From a bacterium (lineage in GTDB: Bacteria; Patescibacteriota; Minisyncoccia; Phycocordibacterales; UBA918), in the NCBI GenBank assembly GCA_027487145.1, contig JAIYEC010000030.1:1-18625 (forward strand): a stretch of DNA of 18,625 nucleotides, given 5' to 3'. The notes under the pieces were generated by a model, which was given only the letters and a program-made list of their open reading frames with translations, did not search any database and was not told the origin of the DNA. Positions within the stretch are counted from its first letter, which is position 1. The number at the start of each line of letters is the position of its first letter. A program made the position numbers and the translations under genes. Of the stretch, positions 14,912 through 18,625 are shown piece by piece.

Positions 14912-15547
14912 TTACATTCGGTACGTCGCGCTCTTCACCTCGTCCCGTACACCAATCTTATCGATCAAAAGATTGTGTTTATAGTCAAAGAAGTCACGTG
15001 TTAATTTATCGTACATCCCCACCCGATACAACAGGTCTTCAGATGACATCGCCGCAAAGCGAATTTCTATTCCCACCTCAGCCTCAAGTGAACGAATCGC
15101 TTTCTCTACTGCTGGAAGTGACAACTTCTTCATAGCTAGTAGTACATCAAGGCGCTGTTCAAATTCTTGTACAAAGACCCCAGCAATTCCGACAAAATCG
15201 AGAGTTCCAGCTTTTCGTAAATGCTTCAAAAGATTCTTGCCATCAATCGGAGCAGTTTCGAAGAGAAACGTCTGAAGCGCTTGAAGTTCTTGAAAATCTT
15301 TGTTGAGTGTATAGGCAATTGCCTTCATTTTTTTCTTCTTACCAGGTACTTCAATCAGAATGTTCTTTTGTCGAATTACCCCCGCCTTCTCTAGGGCAGA
15401 CATTTCGGTTTTTGCAGTACGACGGACCAAGCGAGCGCGCTTGCTAATTTCGTCAAAAATAAATTCTTTAGATGGATTAAAGAGGAAGAAGCGCAGTAGT
15501 TTTACCCGTGCAGTACTTCCAAACAGAATAGAAAGCGGATCAGCCAT
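14912..15547 (-). CDS. Winged-helix regulator with degenerate nucleotidyltransferase-like C-terminus
   Basis: 211 aa. Residues ~5-85 fit a winged helix-turn-helix: LFGSTARVKLLRFFLFNP, then FDEISKRARLVRRTAKTEMSALEKAGVI as the helix-turn-helix, then a basic wing (EVPGKKKKMKAIAY). Residues ~112-205 resemble a minimal nucleotidyltransferase: VGIAGVFVQEFEQRLDVLLAM aligns with the usual GSxxxG...D-x-D-(L/V) strand, and the following IEIRFAAMSSEDLLYRVGMYDKL fits the rest of that fold. The catalytic GS and second Asp are missing, so it is probably not an enzyme. Likely a DNA-binding regulator whose C-terminal domain senses a ligand or dimerises; target unknown. It converges on the prepilin unit and stands alone. 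TATAAT at 15560-15565 leaves a leader of only a few bases. Confidence 0.65.
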   Translation of the reverse strand: MADPLSILFGSTARVKLLRFFLFNPSKEFIFDEISKRARLVRRTAKTEMSALEKAGVIRQKNILIEVPGKKKKMKAIAYTLNKDFQELQALQTFLFETAPIDGKNLLKHLRKAGTLDFVGIAGVFVQEFEQRLDVLLAMKKLSLPAVEKAIRSLEAEVGIEIRFAAMSSEDLLYRVGMYDKLTRDFFDYKHNLLIDKIGVRDEVKSATYRM

Positions 15548-15559
15548 ATCAGTTTCCGC

Positions 15560-15565
15560 ATTATA
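15560..15565 (-). promoter_or_regulatory. -10 box for the winged-helix regulator
   Basis: TATAAT on the minus strand, 12 bases before the ATG at 15547, predicting a 5-6 nt leader. There is no good -35 at 16-18 bp and no Shine-Dalgarno. Confidence 0.5.
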
Positions 15566-15653
15566 GCAAGATTAGCCTATCAACAGGTCTCGACAGTCTC
15601 CGGTGGATGTTTCCTAAGTACTGGAAAATTCATTACTGTCTCAATATGAAATT

Positions 15654-15684
15654 CGGCCCCGCAACCAAAGTGGTTGCGGGGCCG
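15654..15684 (-). terminator. Terminator after the PQ-loop-like membrane gene
   Basis: A perfect 13-bp GC-rich stem (CGGCCCCGCAACC / GGTTGCGGGGCCG) with a 5-nt loop, 8 bases past the stop at 15693. The downstream minus-strand sequence AATTTCA is only weakly U-rich. Confidence 0.7.
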
Positions 15685-15692
15685 ATACATGC

Positions 15693-16250
15693 TCACGCCC
15701 GTTTGGGCGAGATCACAATGGCTCCCAGGATGAGGGTGTTGAAGATGACCCCCACCGTCGGATAGAACCATTCGCCCATCAGCGAAAGATTGGCTCCAAA
15801 GAGTGAGATCCCGTTGCTGGCAAGGAACAGTCCCCAGTTCAGTTTGCTTTGCTGCCACGGGGACTTGTAGGCGTCTACCACCTGCGGAAGACCCCCTACA
15901 AACATCGCGAGCGAACTCGCAACGAGTGACCACACCGGGCCGAGGCTCCACAGTCCGAAAGACAGCAGTGCGGCCGTGGTGCAAACCCACTCGAGCCAGC
16001 CCCACTGCCACTTCCCATTCTTGATGGAAAGGATGGCGATAATTCCCGCGCCGAGTGTGAACACGCCGATCATCCACGGCACACGTTCGCCAGAAGCGAA
16101 CGCCGAAGCGAACGCAACACCATCGAGCACTGCCCAGATGACCCAGGTGGCTATGTTCATGGATTCGCCAGAGCGAAGCATGGCAGCAACGATGAGCACG
16201 TAGGCCACAACTGACAGGCCAGCTGCGATAAGTTCATAATAAAGGTTCAT
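15693..16250 (-). CDS. Polytopic membrane protein with PQ-loop-like motif
   Basis: 185 aa from the ATG at 16250, chosen because GGAGG lies five bases before it; the TTG at 16262 would be inside the Shine-Dalgarno. Six or seven hydrophobic segments cover most of the protein. GGLPQVVDAYKSP near residue 118 followed by a Trp-containing helix (NWGLFLASNGISLFG) resembles the PQ-loop of SWEET/SemiSWEET-type small transporters, and an earlier helix pair may be the other repeat half. Sugar or small-solute transport is possible but not established. The gene is GC-richer than its neighbours, ends in TGA, and has a consensus promoter, strong Shine-Dalgarno and strong terminator, forming a self-contained cassette that may have been acquired. 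Confidence 0.7.
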   Translation of the reverse strand: MNLYYELIAAGLSVVAYVLIVAAMLRSGESMNIATWVIWAVLDGVAFASAFASGERVPWMIGVFTLGAGIIAILSIKNGKWQWGWLEWVCTTAALLSFGLWSLGPVWSLVASSLAMFVGGLPQVVDAYKSPWQQSKLNWGLFLASNGISLFGANLSLMGEWFYPTVGVIFNTLILGAIVISPKRA

Positions 16251-16298
16251 GGATTCCTCCAAGCTTTGTCAACACACACTGCGTCAAACTCTGATTAT

Positions 16299-16327
16299 AT
16301 AATAGCATATTTTTTGTAATATGTCAA
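16299..16327 (-). promoter_or_regulatory. Consensus promoter for the PQ-loop-like gene
   Basis: TTGACA (16322-16327), 17-bp spacer, TATTAT (16299-16304) on the minus strand. The leader is ~40 nt up to a GGAGG Shine-Dalgarno, in contrast to the leaderless genes of the window. Confidence 0.75.
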
Positions 16328-16343
16328 AAATTAGCATGCAAAC

Positions 16344-16368
16344 AAAAAGCAGGCTTGACCTGCTTTTT
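16344..16368 (-). terminator. Terminator of the rplJ-rplL operon
   Basis: A perfect 10-bp stem AAAAAGCAGG / CCTGCTTTTT with a 5-nt loop and T-runs on both sides, 18 bases after the rplL stop. It isolates the ribosomal genes from the membrane gene promoter just beyond. Confidence 0.85.
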
Positions 16369-16386
16369 TGTTTTTTGGAGTTGTGA

Positions 16387-16749
16387 TTACTTGAGAGTAA
16401 CCTTTGCTCCTGCTTCCTCCAACTTCGCTTTCAATGCCTCAGCATCTTCCTTCTTCATTCCTTCCTTAAGTACTGCTGGGGCGCCGTCTACAGCGTCCTT
16501 AGCTTCCTTAAGTCCGAGTCCGAGAGCTTCCTTCACTACCTTGATCACAGCGATCTTCTGCGCACCTGCGTCAGTAAGTTCAACTGCAAAATCTGTCTTC
16601 TCTTCAGCAGCGTCTCCGCCAGCTGCAGGACCTGCTACTGCTACTGCAGCAGCTGATACTTCCCACTTCTCTTCAATCGCCTTTACAAGGGTATTGAGTT
16701 CGAGAACGGTCATCTTTTCTACTGCTTCAATGATTTGTTCTTGTGTCAT
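16387..16749 (-). CDS. rplL: Ribosomal protein bL12 (L7/L12)
   Basis: 120 aa, standard length. The N-terminal dimerisation and L10-binding helices (~3-32) are followed by the Ala/Gly-rich hinge (AAAVAVAGPAAGGDAAEE, ~34-51) and the C-terminal domain (52-120), which carries the conserved factor-binding helix KVVKEALGLGLKEAKDAVDGAP. It forms the flexible stalk on the large subunit that recruits the translational GTPases. It lies 11 bases after rplJ on the same transcript and is followed by a strong terminator. rpoB, the usual next gene, is not here. No Shine-Dalgarno precedes the ATG. Confidence 0.97.
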   Translation of the reverse strand: MTQEQIIEAVEKMTVLELNTLVKAIEEKWEVSAAAVAVAGPAAGGDAAEEKTDFAVELTDAGAQKIAVIKVVKEALGLGLKEAKDAVDGAPAVLKEGMKKEDAEALKAKLEEAGAKVTLK

Positions 16750-16760
16750 AATAAATGTAA

Positions 16761-17249
16761 TTAGTTAGTCTTAGTTTCTGCTACCTTGCTTAGTACCACA
16801 GCGAATCGCTGACGTGGTGAGTTAACAAGTTGTGCAAACATACCGCGGAGAACGTGGAGTGATGGGATAGACGCGATCTCAGTCATTTCTGCCTGATCTT
16901 TGAACTTCCCTTCAAATACTCCACCAACGATTGCAAGATTATTCTTGTATTTCGCAGCAAACTCCTTGATGTTTTGGGCTGGAGCAATTGCGTCTGCGCT
17001 GTAGGCAATCGCAATTTCCCCATCGAGTTGTGGCATCTCTCCTTCGTAGACATCACCGAATGTTCGCTTCATGAGAGTCTTCTTTGCTACAAAGTAGCCG
17101 ACCCCCTTTTCACGAAGACCTTCACGCATTGCGGTTGTGTCAGCCACGGTCATCCCGTTAAACTTCACAAATACAATTGTCTGCGCTTCATCTTTTACAC
17201 CGGCGAGCTTAGAAAGGATAGTTTCCTTTTTGGCTTTCGTAATGGCCAT
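16761..17249 (-). CDS. rplJ: Ribosomal protein uL10
   Basis: 162 aa, near the usual 165-175. The globular domain (AITKAKKETILSKL, VFVKFNGMTVADTTAMREGLREKG, YFVAKKTLMKRTF) binds 23S helices 42-44, and the C-terminal helix (~130-158) carries the L7/L12 dimers. First gene of a two-gene operon with rplL. Its ~170-nt structured leader suggests the autogenous control known for L10 operons. rplK and rplA are not upstream; instead a phosphatidyltransferase gene and its terminator are. No Shine-Dalgarno precedes the ATG (AAAATTATTATGG). Confidence 0.97.
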   Translation of the reverse strand: MAITKAKKETILSKLAGVKDEAQTIVFVKFNGMTVADTTAMREGLREKGVGYFVAKKTLMKRTFGDVYEGEMPQLDGEIAIAYSADAIAPAQNIKEFAAKYKNNLAIVGGVFEGKFKDQAEMTEIASIPSLHVLRGMFAQLVNSPRQRFAVVLSKVAETKTN

Positions 17250-17281
17250 AATAATTTTGAACGATAGTTTCTTAAATCAGA

Positions 17282-17420
17282 CCCATGGCACACAAATATA
17301 AACATATGTATGCCCTAGGCTTCGACCCCAACTAACCAAATAGATGGACCTCGGCGGGCGTCCCAATCGGGACATTACCTTCCTACCTTTTCGTAGCAAG
17401 ACCAGCTGTCATGAGCCTGA
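17282..17420 (-). promoter_or_regulatory. Structured 5' leader of rplJ-rplL (candidate L10 leader)
   Basis: Contains a GTCCC/GGGAC tetraloop hairpin (17360-17373) flanked by GGTAGGAAGG upstream and CCGCCGAGGTCC downstream, resembling the kink-turn part of bacterial L10 leaders (CCGAGGT). Nearer the gene is a long hairpin (17282-17319, CCTA/TGGG and GGCATACA/TGTGTGCC with one mismatch). L10 binding here would repress translation; this is inferred from family knowledge and not verified by covariance. Confidence 0.55.
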
Positions 17421-17428
17421 TGGCACAC

Positions 17429-17456
17429 ACTATAGCAAATTTTTATGAAGAGTAAA
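17429..17456 (-). promoter_or_regulatory. Promoter of rplJ-rplL
   Basis: TTTACT (17451-17456), 16-bp spacer, TATAGT (17429-17434) on the minus strand. The start near 17422 gives a leader of ~170 nt. It directly follows the terminator of the upstream gene. Confidence 0.65.
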
Positions 17457-17478
17457 GGGCGCGACTAAAGCCGCGCCC
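17457..17478 (-). terminator. Terminator after the CDP-alcohol phosphatidyltransferase gene
   Basis: GGGCGCG / CGCGCCC, 7 bp plus one possible G-U, with a 6-8 nt loop, then TTTACTCTTC on the minus strand. Only ~30 bases past the stop at 17509. The U-tract is short. Confidence 0.65.
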
Positions 17479-17508
17479 TCTTGCCTACCTGCCCCACCGG
17501 CTACGTAG

Positions 17509-18093
17509 CTACCTAAACAGTCGAACGTACTTGATTCCAGAGAGAAGCGAGCAACCAGCCGCCCCTGCAACCAGGGTGGCTCCGATTAGTGTCCCGTAGG
17601 TTGTGACTGTGCTTAAAAGCAAAACCGTCAACCCCATCATGAAAAAGGCAGTTTTGCATTTCCCAGACTTAAACACCCTCACGTCGCTGGGTCTGACCCG
17701 GTAGTAACTCTTGCTGGCAAACACAATGATTTCTCGGACAAGCATGAGCAGCAAAAGCCAAGCCAAAATGGAATCTATCCTGAACTGAATGATATCGTCC
17801 AGCCACAGTATGCCGACTCCGCTCCAGACCAAGGTGAGATCACATCCGATGTCCAGAAACCTCCCCCAGTAAGAGACCATGTTTCGCCCACGCACTAATC
17901 GCCCGTCGATAAAGTCGGTAATTGCCACGAGGACAAAGACCGCTGTTCCGGCCCAGGGACTAACCGCGAAGTACAGCACAAAAATTAATGGAATCGAAAA
18001 AAATCGCGTCAGCGTAATCTGGTTTGGTGTACACCAAAGCGGGACGATCCTCAGAACGAGGATTGTCAGCCATCTATCAAGAGACTCTAACAT
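17509..18093 (-). CDS. CDP-alcohol phosphatidyltransferase (PgsA-like)
   Basis: 194 aa integral membrane enzyme that transfers a phosphatidyl group from CDP-diacylglycerol to an alcohol such as glycerol-3-phosphate, the committed step to acidic phospholipids. The signature is D60-FI-D63-G64-RLV-R68 ... G77-RFL-D81-IGC-D85, matching DxxDGxxAR-x8-GxxxDxxxD with Val replacing the usual Ala at 67. All metal-binding Asp are present, so it should be active. About six helices. Start: ATG 18093 with AGGAGG eight bases upstream. It has its own promoter (TTGACA-16-TATGAT) and terminator. Phosphatidylglycerophosphate synthase is likeliest, but an archaetidyl- or inositol-type substrate cannot be excluded, so no symbol is given. 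Confidence 0.85.
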   Translation of the reverse strand: MLESLDRWLTILVLRIVPLWCTPNQITLTRFFSIPLIFVLYFAVSPWAGTAVFVLVAITDFIDGRLVRGRNMVSYWGRFLDIGCDLTLVWSGVGILWLDDIIQFRIDSILAWLLLLMLVREIIVFASKSYYRVRPSDVRVFKSGKCKTAFFMMGLTVLLLSTVTTYGTLIGATLVAGAAGCSLLSGIKYVRLFR

Positions 18094-18132
18094 ATGACTT
18101 TCCTCCTTTCTGAGTCAAAGACCTTTTACACC

Positions 18133-18160
18133 ATCATAGGGTTTTTACCAATCTTGTCAA
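18133..18160 (-). promoter_or_regulatory. Promoter of the CDP-alcohol phosphatidyltransferase gene
   Basis: TTGACA (18155-18160), 16-bp spacer, TATGAT (18133-18138) on the minus strand. The -35 overlaps the last two bases of the preceding terminator stem. The leader is ~33 nt and ends in AGGAGG. Confidence 0.7.
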
Positions 18161-18187
18161 AAGGCAGGCGCGTGGCGCCTGCCTTTT
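18159..18187 (-). terminator. Terminator overlapping the stop of the DUF1360 gene
   Basis: A perfect 13-bp stem AAAAGGCAGGCGC / GCGCCTGCCTTTT with a 3-nt loop, the minus-strand side ending in T4. The stem includes two bases of the TAA stop (18186-18188) and abuts the next promoter's -35, a very compact arrangement. Confidence 0.85.
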
Positions 18188-18596
18188 ACGCCTCGTTCTG
18201 GTTTTTGAGTTGTTCGGCTTTATGCCCCACCAAGTTAGAGAGTAACTGGAGGAACGTCCCCACGGCTCCAATCGAGAGCAACATAACCGGGAAGATAGCG
18301 TATGAGGTAAAGAGGTAGAAGAAGATAATAAACGCCGCTGCCCACATCCCAAAACACCATGGACATGAGAGAAGATCTGCCAAGGTACGCCTCGGCCCAA
18401 ACTTTGGCTTCTCCAGCGCAAATCCCTTCCCTACCTTCACCACATCCCAGAACTGCTCGCGGATGAACTTCGTGATAGCGTCGTAAACAAAGAGTCTCGT
18501 GAGGCGCCACGTAGCGAGTGACATGAGTACGTAGTCAGTCAGAGTGAGTTCTTCAAACGGAATACGCGTCTCCCCTTCCAGAATAATTGCTCCCAT
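18186..18596 (-). CDS. DUF1360-family small membrane protein
   Basis: 136 aa from the ATG at 18596; a GTG directly before it (18599) would add one residue. TDYVLMSLATWRLTRLFVYDAITKFIRE and LLSCPWCFGMWAAAFIIFFYLF match the DUF1360 pattern: an N-terminal helix with WRLTRL, a CPWC motif, then a transmembrane helix. A second membrane segment is FPVMLLSIGAVGTFLQLL. The C-terminus is polar. Function unknown; the Cys pair could be redox-active or bind metal. The bases before the start are a 17-T run on this strand, so no Shine-Dalgarno or promoter can be seen, and the window ends eight bases later. Confidence 0.8.
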   Translation of the reverse strand: MGAIILEGETRIPFEELTLTDYVLMSLATWRLTRLFVYDAITKFIREQFWDVVKVGKGFALEKPKFGPRRTLADLLSCPWCFGMWAAAFIIFFYLFTSYAIFPVMLLSIGAVGTFLQLLSNLVGHKAEQLKNQNEA

Positions 18597-18600
18597 CACT

Positions 18601-18617
18601 AAAAAAAAAAAAAAAAA
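18601..18617. repeat. A17 homopolymer at the window end
   Basis: Seventeen consecutive A (T on the coding strand of the DUF1360 gene), eight bases from the window edge. It may be a contig-end artefact, or the U-tract of a terminator whose stem is cut off. Confidence 0.7.
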
Positions 18618-18625
18618 GACCGAGA

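Noticed and set aside
15580..16077. Minus-strand 165-codon frame overlapping the PQ-loop-like gene
   Set aside because: It is an out-of-frame shadow: Arg/His-rich, no membrane pattern, no start signals, and it runs through the terminator hairpin.
18601..18617. A17 run as an intrinsic terminator
   Set aside because: No stem is visible in the eight remaining bases, and long homopolymers at a window edge are often assembly artefacts.

Overview
The window reads as a chromosomal segment of a Candidate Phyla Radiation bacterium (Patescibacteria, most likely Parcubacteria-like). That is an inference from gene content: short prepilins of the kind common in that group, secreted proteins built from Cys/Trp-containing Ig-like modules, a 23S rRNA gene without a linked 16S gene and carrying an intron-like insertion, small genes of unknown function, and several promoters placed so close to the ATG that the mRNAs should be leaderless. 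TGA is used as a stop (gene ending at 15693), which argues against the recoded Gracilibacteria/SR1 groups.

Layout. Bases 1-8086 are envelope genes: the 3' end of a GT4 glycosyltransferase (+), then on the minus strand rodA, a membrane-anchored von Willebrand factor A protein, a ~1264-residue multi-domain surface protein, and a PLP aminotransferase. A small orphan gene (8190-8513, +) with its own promoter, Shine-Dalgarno and terminator follows. Bases 8590-13065 are a minus-strand 23S-5S rRNA unit. Bases 13131-14856 hold two divergent [small membrane protein + type IV prepilin] pairs. Bases 14912-18596 (minus) hold a winged-helix regulator with a degenerate nucleotidyltransferase-like C-terminus, a PQ-loop-like membrane protein, rplL and rplJ with a structured leader, a CDP-alcohol phosphatidyltransferase, and a DUF1360 membrane protein at the window edge.

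The rRNA unit is the most remarkable part. The pre-23S transcript can be closed by four nested long-range helices of 15, 11, 16 and 17 bp. Two extra structured elements branch off: one of ~192 nt in the 5' spacer and one of ~234 nt between 23S and 5S, each sealed by a perfect 21-bp stem. The 23S gene has a 231-nt insertion exactly after the position equivalent to E. coli U1931, a known group I intron site. The insertion's 5' region is complementary to both flanking exons, and it also has a ~100-nt insertion in domain I. A short promoter-to-terminator unit sits at the head of the operon. No 16S or tRNA gene is present.

Functionally the window mixes ribosome components (23S, 5S, L10, L7/L12) with envelope and surface functions (RodA, VWA protein, giant Ig/PKD/CARDB protein, two prepilins, glycosyltransferase, phospholipid synthase). 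Two start-site styles coexist: -10 boxes 6-7 nt from the ATG (rodA, VWA gene, aminotransferase, 88-aa gene) and conventional promoters with strong Shine-Dalgarno sequences (8190, 16250 and 18093 genes).
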